A stretch of DNA of 64,000 nucleotides from Mucidula mucida (GCA_015501055.1 JADNYV010000062.1:1-64000); one strand, 5' to 3'; numbered from the stretch's first letter, positions 1 through 12,572 are shown. The notes: generated by a model not told the origin, from the sequence alone. A program made the numbers and translations.

Positions 1-116
1 TCATAATAAACCTCTGTAGAAGATTGAAACCGTCAGTTCAAAAAATGAGCCTCGACAACAACACTATCTCCAGTGCAGCTAATCCAACGCTGACAAGTCC
101 TGAACGCGTAACTACT

Positions 117-1706
117 ATGAAATATGGTGCGCGTCTTGTTAGCTCTGTCTCTCGTACTTACTCACATCGCTTATTAGTTCGCCTTGGTAGCTCTGGCTTA
201 AAAATATCAAAGCTCATTCTTGGATGTATGTCCTACGGTAACCCAGGATGGTATTCATGGATTCTTCCCGAAGAAGAAGGATTCAAACACATCAAGGCTG
301 CATACGACGCTGGAATCAACACGTTTAATACCTCCGATGTAGGTGCTCTAAACCAAACCTCTCGCTCACTGACCAAAACAGGTGTACTCGAACGGCTGTT
401 CGGAAGTCATCCTCGGAAAAGCAATCAAGGAGTATAAGCTGCCTCGCGATGAGATTGTTGTTATGACCAAGGTGCTCTACCTTGCTCAGTTGTGTTCGGC
501 GATGTTAATTGAAGCTTTCAGCTCTGGGGCGTTGTTGGACGCGATTACTCCGGCCCTATGATACGCGACAGTGAAAAGGCGCAACAGGAAGGATACGTCA
601 ATCAGTTCGGGCTGAGTCGAAAGGTTCAGAGCTCTTGATGTCTACAACCAGTGAATCTTAACTTCATCCGACAGCACATCTTCTCCGCAGTCAAGAAGAG
701 CCTTGAACGTCTTCAACTCAACTATGTGGATGTTCTTCAGTGCCACAGGTTTGACCCTACTACTCCCATCGCCGAGACTGTGAGTGACTCTATCGTTCTC
801 TAACGCGCCCCTGACGGACTGGCCCAGATGCAAGCCCTGCACGACGTCGTGCAGGCAGGGTATGCCCGCTATATTGGAATGTCCTCTTGTTATGCCTACC
901 AATGTATGTTTCTACAACCAACTACCGGTGCTCTCTTGTTGACTTGCGTATACCATTCACTTGATGCAAAGTACTATCATATTTCTTCTCCTATTCTGTA
1001 TACTACATACATGATGTGCAGACTACGCCCTTGAGCATAACCTCACACCATTCATTTCGATGCAGAATCACTACAATCTGGTTTACCGCGAGGAAGAGCG
1101 GGATATGTTTCATACACTCAAGGTGACACCTTTTTTAGTCCCTCTCCGGACAGTGCTTATAAGGCGTTGCAGCACTTTGGCGTCGGTGCCATCCCCTGGT
1201 CTCCACTAGCGCGCGGCGTGGTCACTAGGCCATTGGAAGAACGCGGGAGTGGAAGAACAGCCAGTGACGCGTGAGCTGCTTTCCACCGTACGCGATTGTG
1301 ACTGAACTAAAGTCCTGTAGACTTTTGAACGTGTACTTCACGAGCCCCGCCACCAATGACATCGTCAATCGGTAAAATGACCTTCTTCTTCGCGCCTCCG
1401 TCCTGGCACTCATCTCGTCTTGTAGAGTGGAAGAGGTCGCAAAAAAGAAAGGCATTACGATGGCCCAGGTTGCCGTAGCATGGTCGATGAGCAAGGAGGG
1501 CGTCACCGCTCCCATTATTGGATCCACCTCGCTCGATAACTTGAACCAGTTGATTGGTAGGTGGCTTTCATACGAACGGATATGAGGCTGAACTAATATA
1601 ATACGTAGCTGCTGTTGACATAACCTTGACGGAGGAGGAGATCAAGTATCTGGAGGAACCCTACAAACCAATGCAGTCATTCATTGAAGCTGCCTCGCTC
1701 TCATAG
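117..1706 (+). CDS. Aldo/keto reductase (aryl-alcohol dehydrogenase-like)
   Basis: NADPH-dependent reductase of the aldo/keto reductase superfamily, close to the fungal aryl-alcohol dehydrogenase group; probably cytosolic. The start is taken at the Met at 117: exon 1 (117-126) joins exon 2 (178-338) in phase to give [14 protein letters not shown], the usual N-terminus. The Met at 45 is an alternative start. The spliced product is roughly 340 residues. The tetrad is visible: Asp and Tyr in SDVYSNG, Lys in VVMTK, His in LQCHRFD. Later blocks include [22 protein letters not shown], the NADP-binding [19 protein letters not shown], and the C-terminal [13 protein letters not shown]. About nine short introns are needed, and every junction I followed keeps frame, so the gene looks intact. 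It is single copy here and lies outside the inverted repeat. The physiological substrate is not predictable. Confidence 0.85.
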
Positions 1707-2337
1707 ATGAACCGCCACTTCCCGAGTTCAAAGCGTTCAAGGTCTACCAGCAGCGAATCGGTGATCATGTCCTAGGTGGCGAGACTCGCGAAGCAAGCAT
1801 TCTCTGACAAGTAGTAACGAACATTGTCTTAGCGATTGAATCAAGTCGTCCTCTGATGCGAATCGCTATTGATACCACAACCACAGGCTCGAAGCATTCG
1901 TATGTTGACGATAGCGACGAATTCAAAAATCGAGGCTATCAATTGTCACGGCGCGTGTAGCATCCTGATATTTGCTCCCAGAGCCACCTATCGGTTTCCC
2001 GGCGTTCATCTGCTCTCGTGTGCAGGAATAAGTTAGTATCTGCCTATCTGCGGACTTCAAATGAGTCCAACGATAGTTGGCGGCGTAGGTGCTCTAACGC
2101 CTCATTCTGATCCATTAGGCTACAAGACCGAGCCAGACCCACACGAGGCTCCCAAATGACATGCTCAATGATGGCACAGTTGACACGAGTCCATATACGG
2201 TATTTCCACGGTCAGTTCTGCACGTCATGGTGTGTGTGTATCCCTCACAAGAGCAACTAAGCACGTCATCTGAAAGGCTGGTTTGCCTGTATATAAGGCT
2301 TTCAACCTTATTCTCGTCAACTCCGTCTGTCCTCGAC
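1707..2337. other. Intergenic, aldo/keto reductase to BTB gene
   Basis: No convincing gene. It separates two genes on the same strand. A TATA-like tatataagg at about 2290-2298 lies roughly 40 bases before the Met of the next gene and probably belongs to its promoter. Confidence 0.5.
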
Positions 2338-3881
2338 ATGTCCTCAAACGATAACGGTGAATATCTATTTTTCGATGCCAACGCTCAGCCTGAGGATGCA
2401 GCCCTGGAAGCAATTTTTGCCGTGTGTACCCTATTAAAATCTAATGCTGTTCTGCGCTGAATATTGCCCAGAATACTTACTCGCGACCCACTACGCCACA
2501 AAGTAGCCGTAGCCCTTCGTTGAGCCCCGATCCGGAGGTAATCAATCTACTAGTCCTACGATTTCGGCAGCTTACTTCTACATACATCCAGCATCTTGAC
2601 TCGGCTCATTTCAACGACGCGGAACTTCTCGAGTCTCCCGAATTCCACCACGACTTCTGCTACACAGCCCTTCGGTCCAACTTCCGCCTGATATCTTCTG
2701 ACAACGTTCTCTATCACGTCCATCGACAGGTTCTACGGCGCGGATCCAGTAACATGTTTAATCTCCTCCTCCGGAATCCCTCGTTTGCTTACGTGCCCGA
2801 AGAGTCCGCAACCCTCAGCGTCATCCTACATACAGTGTACGAGATGCCCTTCGAGTACCCGCCTGCGCTCAGCACCCTCATCGTCTCCGTACAGTGTTTC
2901 CCCACATACGGCCTCGAGCCGCTCCGCTGTCTCGAAGCGAGCACGCATCTCTACGCCGCCGTCTCTAGCTACAACGCTTCCATGCCGCTCCTCGTGTACA
3001 CCTTTGCTGCCAAACTTGGTTTAGAGGACCTCGCAGTGGGTTCATCGGAATACATGATATCGTTCGTGCCCAAAGTTATCTCGGATAGCTTTGCGCGCGC
3101 CATTGGAACGCAGTATCTCAGGAGATTGTTCCAGCTCCAGTATCGTCGTACACGAGCCTTGACGAAGATCCTCCTCAAGCCGCTTCAGATGCACTCGCCC
3201 ATTGAAGAGTGTACGCAAGTCATGCAGCTAAAGGCGACTAGAGCATGGAAGATGGCCACGGCTTCGCTGGTGTTGAAGGCGCATCCCAGTAAGTGCCATT
3301 CATTCTAGTAGTGATACTCTCTGACGTTCAGTTCAGCTGTTTCATGCGCAAAGATCGATGCCACCTACAGAAATGTAGTTGAGTCTGGAGTCGGGTGTGA
3401 GTATTGCAGGGACTTCATTGACTCGCGAGTTCAATCAATGCTCGCCGATTGGGCAAGAGAGAAGGAAAGTCCATACGTATTCTTGCTCAACGATTCAACT
3501 AAACGAGACAAAGTCAACGATTTAACCACACGGCTTTGCGCCACCTTTACAAGCAAGTTTCTCGATTGTTGTAATGTACTTGTCGATTGTCTGTGTAAAC
3601 CCCGTGCACTATGTTACATGTGTAATTGTGAGAATATTCTACTTCGATTGAACCTTTTTCTTGCCCTTCCTCGCCGGCTTATTTGCCTTTACCCACGCCA
3701 ATGGATCCTTCGAACTAGAGGCTTGGGGCTGATCAGGCTCAATAGAAGCCATAGTCCGAGGCCGCTTGGCGTTGCGACCATCACTTGCGATGGGTGCTGG
3801 GGGCTCTTCGGCGGGACGTTTGACTGCCGAGGAAGGACGGTGGAGGGCCACCGTCGCCATATCTTCCTTGGACGCGCGTAA
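2338..3881 (+). CDS. BTB/POZ-type domain protein, 3' end uncertain
   Basis: Probable BTB/POZ-domain protein of the kind abundant in Agaricomycetes; these are usually protein-interaction modules and no catalytic role is implied. Exons: 2338-2421, 2472-2537, 2592-3288 and 3337 onward; all phases fit. A short Ser/Pro-rich N-terminus is followed by a BTB-like core (FRLISSDNVLYHVHRQVLRRGSS, then a VPEESATLSVILHTVYEMP segment) and a helical C-terminal half. The last exon has a CEYCRDFIDSRVQSMLADW segment, typical of the tail of such proteins. After about 3560 the frame stays open only by running antisense through the end of the neighbouring kinase gene, so the true end is probably earlier or has been lost. 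Single copy in the window. Confidence 0.65.
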
Positions 3882-6353
3882 TGCCTGCAGAACCTTCATG
3901 AAGCTGACTTGCAGTTTCAGATAGGAATCTGGCGAGAATTCCTTCCGGTCCCACATAAAGGATGCCGTCGTTGCGATCGGCTCTGAAGCTTCTACGGTTG
4001 TGTAGAACCCAACGAGGTCCTCGAACACCTTTAACCCGTTGATCAGCGAGGCGCCGTAGGGGACTTGAGTGTATATGGGGTCCAAGACACCGCGTGCGGT
4101 ACGATACTCCGCTTGTTGGCCAACAAAATTATAACGCTCGTTGGTTGGTACCAATGAAAGCCGGAAGAGCAGCTCTTTATAGTCGACAAGATGATTGAGA
4201 TCCTCCGTCGACACGCTGTCTTGGATAGATTTTGGGATGGTGTTGAATAAGAGCCAGCAGTACAACCACAAGACGGATTCTACGTCGTGGAGAAAATTGA
4301 AGCGGAACCATGTCGAGCCCAATGGGTCGATCTCGTCTGGAAGGGAAGGCGTATCCGAAAGCGCTTGCGCCAACACCGTGCTGTACGACAAGGTTTCGAA
4401 TTCCGGGGGAGGGGAGTTGTGACGATTTTTCTGCGGAAGAAAGCTGTGGTGCCGTTTTTGGTATTCAACCGCCATGAAGCCTGGAGTTCCCTGTGACAGT
4501 GTGTGAGCTATCTAGCAGCCCCACAGCCGAAACAGACAACTTACCGTGAGCGGGGCAAGCTGAGAGGAATCGACATCGTAGCGCCTGGCATACTCCAGAT
4601 CCGAAATCTTGACCTGGTTACGACCCGATGTCTTGAGCACGAGGCAGTTCCCTGGACTGATGTCGCGATGAACAAAGCCTGCTAAGCGGAGGCAGTTCAG
4701 ACCTAAGTATGGATAATGAGATGTTGGATAAAAGATACTGTCACCAGACATACCTTCCAGAAGCTGCAGAATAGCAACAATGTAGTCAACGTAGTTATTC
4801 GCTACATCATAGAGCGTCAGGCAACAATCATTGAAAACGATCCTTCGATGCGTCCGCCCCTGGTGGGCGTGGACTCGATCCGGTACCGCATCCTTTGGAG
4901 GTGTCTTGCCTCTGACATGACGCGAGCGTGTAGTGCCTGGCACGATGCCCTGTAGCGCCGACGCTTGCTTTGGAAAGGCAGCGTAGGAGAACTCCTTGTC
5001 ATATGGATCTGGGGCAGGCGCACAATCATCGTACACAACGTCCTCTCGCGTGTACCGGACCACTTCATCGGCCAGAATTTCCATGAAGAACGGCTTCGCA
5101 TACTCTTCGACGGTCATCGAGTTAGGAGGGAGGCTTCTCAAACCAAGCTCCTCCAAAGGTACGCCGGCTTGTATCTTTTCATCCAAAACTCGAAGCCCAG
5201 AGTATATCTCGTCCTGTATAGCCTTCTCTCCTTGGGCACCAGTGTATAGCCAGACGTCTTTCACGACAACCTCGTGCTCGCTGATAAATTCCTTGGTAAT
5301 GGGGTCGCACTCTCGGGCAGCCCATACGCGCGTAGCGCGGGTGACAACGTCTCGAGCACTCGATTCATCCAGAGAGCGTACGGAACGATAGAACTTGCCG
5401 TTCACCTCGAAGACATACTGGATATCTGTGTTCTCGTCGCGGATTCGAGTGACCGTTGGATCATAGCCCAGGTCTATAACGTCTGCGAAGGTCATGAAGA
5501 TGACGAAACGGATGAAATATTTGGGATTCTGCAAATGCCATGAGGCGTCTGAGAGTAAATTGAGACGAGTAACGCACCTTGTGGTAGTCGAACGCTTCAG
5601 ACACAGCGATATGCGAGCGCGAAAAATACCAGAAGCGCATCTCAACGCCCTCTATGGTAAACGCAATGACAAAGCGCCGAGCGGGGTCATTATGCAGCAT
5701 ATGGGCGACACCCCCAACGAGCTGGTCTTCGTTCTGAAAAGAGACAATGAGTCCAAGGATCTAAACGACGATGGATGACTAACCTGCGCTCGCTCTGAGG
5801 TATATTTCTTGAACTCTCCGCCACCGGCTTTATTTGCGGTATCGGTCCTGTGCGAAGTGGGGCGGGGTTTGGGCGTGGTGGAGTGGGTAAGAATGAATTG
5901 CGCGTCGGCCATCATAGAGCCTCCAGAGACTTCGGAATTAGTCCGCTGGCGGGGGTTGCATTCCATTCTGGAGGTTGTGTCTCCCAGCTTGCCTTTCTTC
6001 TGGTCCCACGTAGTACAAGCCATCCAAATCGCGTCTGCAATTGGTGTGAGATTTGCAAAGATAGCATCCTCCTTCATGCTGTCGACAATCTCTGTATTAG
6101 GCCATCCATTGTCGTCCAGGTGCGTGCCCCGGAGTTTGCGAGCAACGTAGTTGACAAGGGTGTTACTTTCCTTGTCAGTCAACTGAGGAAGAGTAGCATG
6201 GCGCTCCAAAAAGGTAGACGCAGAGATCTGGACCGTATGACCGGTAGTAGATTGGCGGAGGTGATGGCGCATCTCTTCAAGTCCAATAGATTCGCCTTCA
6301 GGTGTTTGGATGATTGAGGTTTCCTTGCGCGGGGAGAAGCTAAAAGTCGCCAT
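3639..6353 (-). CDS. FunK1 fungal-type protein kinase, outer left copy
   Basis: Member of the FunK1 family, kinase-like proteins expanded in basidiomycetes; cellular role unknown. Five exons encode about 820-830 residues. Exon 1 (6353-5784) ends with a GGGEFKK segment that resembles the (D/E)xK strand of PD-(D/E)XK folds. The next exons carry the family signature RRFVIAFTIEGVEMRFWYFSRS and VIDLGYDPTVTRI. The kinase part shows HRRIVFNDCC, the catalytic loop HRDISPGN, the DFG-equivalent DLEYA and the activation-segment end GTPGFMAVEYQKR. The C-terminus is lysine-rich. All three key kinase motifs are present, so activity is possible. A TATA box and a shared leader lie just upstream. The reading frame looks intact. 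It is the outer copy in the left inverted-repeat arm; its partner is the gene starting at 62356. Confidence 0.85.
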
Positions 6354-6390
6354 GAGATTGTTTTTGCAGAAAGAGGAAAAGATTGACCCA

Positions 6391-6399
6391 CCTTTTATA
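6391..6399 (-). promoter_or_regulatory. TATA box of outer left FunK1 gene
   Basis: On the minus strand this reads TATAAAAGG followed by TGGGTCAATC, about 40 bases before the start codon. The same TATA-plus-leader block precedes the kinase genes at 55912 and 62356 and, mutated, the one at 12531. Conservation in four copies supports a core promoter. Confidence 0.7.
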
Positions 6400-7105
6400 G
6401 CGCTACGCGGTCGCCTTTGTTCGCCTCGTGACGGTGTGGACTGAGTGTGGATGCCATTGTTTGTCCCTTATTGGTTCCGTGTCAGTCACGTGGCCATAGA
6501 CTTACCGGATTGGGTCTCGTCTTCCCAATGTTTTTCGGTGCCTCTCTCATAGATTGTGCCTCTTACAGCTTTCCAGACTCGATTCACGCTATGTAGTCTA
6601 CGTCATACCCGCCATGCTGTCGCTATGAGGTATCTGTGCCGGTGCAGCGTGCTTTGAAGTAGCGGGGCCCCTTCACTGGCACTACTAGATTACGGCCATT
6701 GTTCCAAGTCGGACAACAATGAAGGAATTAGAGAACAAATTAAATCGTGCAGTGCATTGTCACAATCGATTCATCCGCAGTCATTTTCGGTTCAGTCCAC
6801 CTCAACTTGTGGATATTGGACCTTCTTGGGACGACCGGAAGCTAAATTTAGCGATCGAGTCCACAAATCTGACAATGGAAGGCGAGAAAGATAGAACAAT
6901 GCATTCGGGCACTCTAGATTGTGGCGCACAATAATGTTTACTGTCAGCCGGGGTTGGCAACCACTTGAGTTCAACTTGTTCACCCGCGTAACCTTTGCAC
7001 TTCTTTCTCAATCTTTTGAGGGGTACGATATTGCTTGACCAGTTTTCACTGTCGTGCTAGGTTTTTTTTTCAAGTCCTCGCCCCCTTTGAGTTGGTTCAA
7101 AGAAA
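6400..7105. other. Conserved anonymous arm block
   Basis: No supported gene. The block is repeated, inverted, at about 61610-62300 in the right arm. A 21-base segment around 7030-7050 is single here but present three times at 61641-61703. Confidence 0.5.
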
Positions 7106-7351
7106 ATGAACAATCAGATAGTCGACATCTTGAAGCTGCTGCCTGTAAAGCTCGAGCTTGCCAGTGGAGCACAACACGAGTTTCGAGACAGTGGAGAGGT
7201 AAGCAACGCTGCGGATAACGTCCTGACGAGATGGGACTTATCAAAGCTTGACAACGTCTTACACGCGATAGACATCATGTACTGTTGGTATCCAGTTCAA
7301 CTGATATTAAAGCTTCATTCTTGCGCGACTATCGCGCTAGTCGACTTCTAA
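7106..7351 (+). CDS. Small conserved ORF of the arm, function unknown
   Basis: Encodes 81 residues beginning MNNQIVDILKLLPVKLELAS. The right arm has the matching frame on the minus strand from 61585, nearly the same for the first 75 residues and then extended through the hairpin motifs. Conservation of the frame could simply reflect recent duplication. I recognise no domain. It may be noncoding. Confidence 0.25.
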   Translation: MNNQIVDILKLLPVKLELASGAQHEFRDSGEVSNAADNVLTRWDLSKLDNVLHAIDIMYCWYPVQLILKLHSCATIALVDF

Positions 7352-7434
7352 AGTAAGCGCCGTTCTCGTCCCTCTCAAAGTTCAAGATTCATCACGAGTG
7401 TGAGATCAAAGGTGTGAGATCAAGGAACGAAGAC

Positions 7435-7628
7435 TCTGATTCAACACCGCGCGAGCAGTGGACTACAGATAACAGCGAAAAGAAGATAGCTAAAGAGAAA
7501 AAGAGGAAAGAAACGTCTGCTTCAACACCGCGGGAGCAGAGGACTACAGACAATTAAAAAGGAATCTAGTGAAAGGTAGGATAAATGATAAATCTGCTTC
7601 AACACCGCGGGAGCAGTGGACGACAGAT
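7435..7628. repeat. Tandem 37-nt hairpin-like motifs, three units (left arm)
   Basis: Three copies of a motif with core CTTCAACACCGCGCGAGCAG and end GGACTACAGAT, starting near 7435, 7514 and 7592, a period of 77-81 bp. The outer bases ATCTG and CAGAT and inner CAC and GTG can pair. They lie just beyond the stop of the KEN-box family gene at 7748. Confidence 0.75.
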
Positions 7629-7747
7629 AGAAGAAAGCTGTAGAGTAGGGTATAAGTAAAATGTAACTATAGCGTAGAAGATTACAGCATCGTAGCAAGC
7701 AAGTCGAAATGCGGAACTGTATATAAGGTTAAGAACCTACGAGCAAT

Positions 7748-8517
7748 CTAAAATCTATGTGATGTCGGGTATCGGGAGGTATTTTCTTGACCTTGGCGTA
7801 GACCAAGGAGGCGGGCAGGCGGCGTGTATCCCTTCAGCCGCTTCTCTCTCGTCTTCAATGGGCGACTAGCAGTCGCTGGTGCGAGATTCTCCTTATCATG
7901 CGCTCGTCGGCTGGGGGTATGCTTCCTGCCATGCCATCTACCGCTGGGCCTCAATGTCCCGGGAGCGCTGGCGATGTTCTGGAGAGCAGCAAACGATCTA
8001 GAGTCAGCCTTAGGCTTCCTCTTCGTGGGAGTTGGTAGTGTAAGAGAAATAGTCGGGGTAGGAGCGAGGATCTGAGGGTCAACTTTAGCGGGAGCATCGG
8101 CATCAGCCTCAGGAAGTCATACCTCGACTTCCATTGGGGTCGGTTCGACAAATTCAACGACGGTGACCTTGGTGGTGGCCACTGCGGTACGCAAGACAAT
8201 GGTCTGCGGTTCCACAGGTAGAGCAGCAATCCCTTGTGCTGTGCAGAGGAGGGAATGCTCAAGAAGATCCAGGGGCGAATGCTGCGTTAAAGGTAGGAGC
8301 GCCGCGCCCGTATTGGAGGCGGCGATGTGGAATGCATAGGAGACATCCTGGAGCGTAGGAGGCGCGAGCTGCATGTGTCAGAATCGACTTTCTCGCCAAG
8401 CAGCCGACTCACGATGCACAACTCCTGGGTCTCTTCGACGCTGGTCGATCTGCTATATTTCCCGGAGAACCAGGCGATGCAGCGAGAGAGAGTAGAGGTA
8501 AAAGCGGTGGCAGGCAT
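7748..8517 (-). pseudogene. KEN-box hypothetical family, left-arm copy with nonsense codon
   Basis: One of six copies of a short family unknown to me. The conserved start is MPATAFTS. Exon 1 ends ETQELCI before a GTGAGT donor; exon 2 holds LQHSPLDLLE-type helices, a Pro/Thr stretch (PTPTISLT.PTPTKRKPK), GTLRPSGRWHGRK, a DKEN motif followed by RPLKTREKRL, and the end YTPPARLLGLRQGQENTSRY. In this copy the Arg codon after MEVEV is TGA (8123-8125, minus strand), where other copies have CGA or AGA-like codons. The product is cut to roughly half unless a splice removes the stop. The matching right-arm copy at 60122 is open throughout. Confidence 0.65.
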
Positions 8518-9840
8518 GGTGAAGGGTAAGAAGTCAAGGATGAGATGGTCTTCTATTGTTCTGAACCAGGTTTATGAAGGAATTCGACGGCTCCTATTGC
8601 TGCGGTCTTAGACATGATCTGCAAATTGGCCTTTGCGAATGAGTCAATCACTCCAGTCGACAGGATAAGGAACAACTTACCCAAAGAGTCCGTCTACGTT
8701 ATCAGAACGAGGGCATCTCCTTCATCAACATTAAACATCAGGCATCGGTTTTACGTTGATCAAAGACCGAGGGACTCGTCCTGCGATTTAAACGCTGAGA
8801 CATTCGAATGGTCAAGTAAATGGCGACTTACCAGCGACACACTGTTGGGCGTGTAGAGGAATTTGGTCATCCCTGCACGTAAATCAATGTCCCTCTTTAC
8901 AGTATCGGGATTCGTTGATGCCTTCACAGAGAGTTTCGGCAGGCAATAGACGAGCTCGCACGAATTTGTGGAGGGCCGAGCGAATGATGCCTCGCGCGGT
9001 CGGCGTTGCACAATTGGCGAGTAGACGTTTAACTTCCTCCTTGTGGCCGTCCGGCTCGTTTGCAACGAAGTCCCGACCTGCAGCACCACGGCGTTACCAG
9101 CCTCCGCGATGTAACGCAGAGGTGGACGTCTTTTTCTGGTCTCGCCGGAAAGAAACACTGAAAGAGCTGATGGACGCCAGAAATAAGTTTGTTGATGCCA
9201 CACGTGAGCGCGATCGACGAGACGCGTAGCACTAACACTGCCACCAAAGTCTAACAGTGGCACGATTGTTTCGCGACCGTCGAGTCACTATATCGACGCT
9301 TGCTCATGTAGTAGGCATATGTTACATGGCTATCATCAGGCATGCAAATGCTACGCACTCTGGCATCAAGTCAAAGTATAACGCCAATCTCCGTTTTGTG
9401 CCAGACTTCAGTGGTGTGCGACGACTCTTGATACAATTGTCACTAGACTTCAAACCAACCGTCTACTGCTCAATAACAATCACTTCTCTCTCTCGTCCGC
9501 ACCGAAGGTACCTTCCCTTCATGCTCGTTTGAAAAAGACAATTCTCAAATAGTCATGCTTCAACTTTTCGTCTGTGTGTTACGCTGGCTTCACTGAAGCT
9601 AGTATTCCATGGAGCTGACTGTTCTGCTTGGAAATTTAGCCCAGGCCCTTGATCGTTCGTTGCAACTTCAATCAGTGAGCGTCTTTCCGAGGTAAGACCG
9701 TATGACTACAGCGTTCGAAACTGACCCTTTGACAGAATCAAGTATTACTCTGATGCGAAGAGACGAATCATACGAAGCAAACGCGCCCCGTTTCCATAGG
9801 AGTAAGTACTCGTCGATTGACCTTGCGCTATGTTACTACA
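8518..9840. other. Conserved arm block with possible degenerate genes
   Basis: Repeated inverted at about 58600-60120. A minus-strand frame at 9263-8760 (MPLLDFGGSVSATRLVDRAH to the end DESLGL) contains a clear GTAAGT...CAG intron after YTPNSVSL. A different minus frame around 9060-8920 encodes KEEVKRLLANCATPTARGII, which is better conserved in the right arm (EVKRLLANRATPTARGLI). On the plus strand, SGIKSKYNANLRFVPDFSGV near 9360-9420 and a spliced tail IKYYSDAKRRIIRSKRA near 9740-9790 are also shared by the arms. I cannot assemble one continuous gene; this may be one or two decaying genes. Confidence 0.35.
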
Positions 9841-12531
9841 CTACTTCAACTGAAGCTTTTTCTTGCCTTTCCTCGCCGGCTTCCTTGCCTTTACCCACGC
9901 CAATGGATCCTTCGAACGAGAGGCTTTGGGCTGATCAGGCTTTATAGAAGCCTCAGTTCGAGGCCGCTTTGCGCTGCGGCAATCACCCTCGACAAGTGCT
10001 GGTGGCTCTTCGGGGCGTTTTACTCCTGAAGGAGGCTGGAGGGCTACCGTCGTCATATCTTCCTTCGACGCGCGCAATGCCTGCAGAACCTTGGTAAAGC
10101 GGACTTGCAACTGCAGATAGAAATCTGGCGAAAATTCCTTCCGGCCCCACATAAAGGATGCCGTCGTTGCGATCGGCTCTGAAGCTTCTACGGTCGCGTA
10201 GAACCCAACGAGGTCCTCAAACACCTTCAACCCCTTAATTAGCGAGGCGCCGTAGGGGACTTGAGTGTATATGGGGTCTAAACCACCGCGTGCGGTACGA
10301 TACTCCGCTTGTTGGGCAACAAAACTAAAACGCTCGTTGGTCGGTACCAAGGAAGGACGGAAGAGCAGCTCTTTGTAGTCGACAAGACGATTGAGATCCT
10401 CCGTCGACACGCTGCCTTCAATAGATTTTGGGATTGTGTTGAATAAGAGCCAGCAGTACAACCACAAGACCGATTCTACGTCGTGGAGAAAATTGAAGCG
10501 GAACCATGTCGAGCCCAATGGGTCGATCTCCTCTGGAAGGGAAGGCGTATCAGGAAGGGCTTGCGCTTTCAGCTTGCGAAATGATAGGGCCTGGAATTGC
10601 GGGGGAGGGGTTTTAGGACCATTGTCGTCTGGAAGAAAGCTGTGGCGCCGTTTTTGGTATTCAACTGCCATGAAGCCTGGAGTTCCCTGTGATAGTGTAT
10701 GAGCTATCGAGCAGCCCCACAGCTGATATAGACAACTCACCGTGAGCGGGGCAAGCTGAGAGGAATCGACATCATAGCGCCTGGCGTATTCCAGATCTGA
10801 GATCTTGACCTGGATGCCGCCCGGGGTGTTGAGCACGAGACAATTACCTGGACTGATGTCGCGATGAACGAAGCCTGCTAAGCGAAGGCAGTTCAGACCT
10901 AGGTATGAATCAGGAGAGGTCGGATAATGGGTGCTGAAACATAGGCATACCTTCAAGAAGATCCAACATAGCATCGATGTACGCAATGTAGTTATTCGCT
11001 ACATCATAAAGCGTCATACAACAATCCTTGAAAACGATCCTTCGATGCGTCCGCCCCTGGTGGGCATGAATTCGATCCGGTACCGCATCCTTTGGAGGCG
11101 TCTTGCCTCTGACATGACGCGAGCGTGTAGTGCCTGGCACGATGACCTGTAGCGCCGACGCTTTTTTCGGAAAGGCAGCGTAAGAGAACTCCTCGTCATA
11201 GGGATCTGGGGCTGGCGCAGTATCATCGTGTACAACATCCCCTCGAGTGAAGTGGACTACTTCATCAGCCAGAATCTCCAGGAAGAACTGCCTCGCATAC
11301 TCTTCGATGGTCATCGAGTCATCAGGGTGGATGTTTAAGCCAATCTCCTCTAAAGGTACACCGGCTTGTATCTTTTTATCCAAAACTCGAAGCGCAGAGT
11401 CTATCTCGTCCTGTATAGCCTTTTCTCCTTGAGCTCCAGTATATGGCCAAAAGTCTTTCAAGGCAACCTCATGCTCGCTGAGAAATTGCTTGGTAATCGG
11501 GTCGCATTCTCGGGCAGCCCAGACGCGTGTAGCGCGAGTTACGACGTCTCTGGCACTCGAATCGTCTAGAGAGCGGATAGTGCAATAGGACTTGCCGCCG
11601 ACGTTGAAGACATACTGAATTTTGTCGTCTTCGTCGCGGATTCGAATGAGCGTTGGATCATAGCCGAGGTCTATAACGTCTGCGAAGGTCATAAAGATAA
11701 TGAAACGAATGAAATCTTCGGGATTCTGTAGAGGCGGTGAGTTTATGGGGAAAAGACGGAAGACGTGTAACGTACTGTGTGATAGTCGAAAGCTTCGGAT
11801 ACAGCGATATGAGAACGCGAGAAATACCAGAAGCGCATCTCAACGCCCTCTATGGTAAAGGCAATGACGAAGCGCCGAGCGGGATCATTATGCAGAATAC
11901 GTGCGACACCGCCTACGAGCTGGTTCTCATTCTAAAGAGAGCTCAATAAGTCTAATGATCTAGCGACGATGATGAATAACCTGTGCTCGCTCTGAGATAT
12001 CTTTTTTGCATTCACCCCCACCGGCTATGTCTGCAGTATCGGTCCTGTGCGACGGTGGGCGAGGTTCAAGTGTGGTGGAGTTGGTAAGAATGAAATGCGC
12101 GCCGGTCATTCCAACGACTCCAGATTGAGTCCGTTGGCGAGGGTTGCATTCCATTCTACAGGTTGCTTCTCCCAGCTTGTGTTTATTCTTGTCCCACGTA
12201 CAACAAGCCATCCAGATCGCGTCTGCGATTGGTGCGAGGTTCGCAAAGATAGCATCCTCCGTCTTGTTATCGACAATCTTTGTTCTGCGCCACCCATTGT
12301 CGTACAGGTGTTTGCCCCAGAGGCGGCGAGTAACGGAGGCGATGAGCTCGTGACTTTCCTTGTCAGTCAACTGAGGAAGAGTAGCATGGCGCTCTATGAA
12401 GGTCGACGTAGGGATCTGGACCGTATGGCCGGTAGTAGACTGGTGGAGGTGCCACTGGTTCATGGCTTCAAGTCTCTTGCAGTGTTTGACTAGTGAGGAT
12501 GCCGTGCTCGGGGAGAAGCTGAAAATGCCAT
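9841..12531 (-). CDS. FunK1 fungal-type protein kinase, inner left copy, start damaged
   Basis: Same architecture as the outer copy: N-terminal module ending GGGECKKDISERAQ, the RRFVIAFTIEG region, HRRIVFKDCC, catalytic loop HRDISPGN, DLEYARRYDV and GTPGFMAVEYQKR, lysine-rich end. The body has no internal stop. The 5' end is damaged. At the expected ATG (12531) the leader has lost one base relative to the other copies, so this ATG enters a short dead frame. The TATA box reads CATAAAAG instead of TATAAAAG. Translation could use the Met of MNQWHLHQ about 22 residues further in, or an upstream in-frame Met at 12610. The right-arm partner (55912) keeps both features. Probably weakly expressed or on the way to a pseudogene. 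Confidence 0.65.
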
Positions 12532-12564
12532 GAGATTGTTTGTAGTAAAAGAGGATTGACCCAC

Positions 12565-12572
12565 CTTTTATG
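12565..12572 (-). promoter_or_regulatory. Mutated TATA box of inner left FunK1 gene
   Basis: Minus strand CATAAAAG in the place where the three other FunK1 promoters have TATAAAAG. The following AGGTGGGTCAATC leader is retained. Confidence 0.55.
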
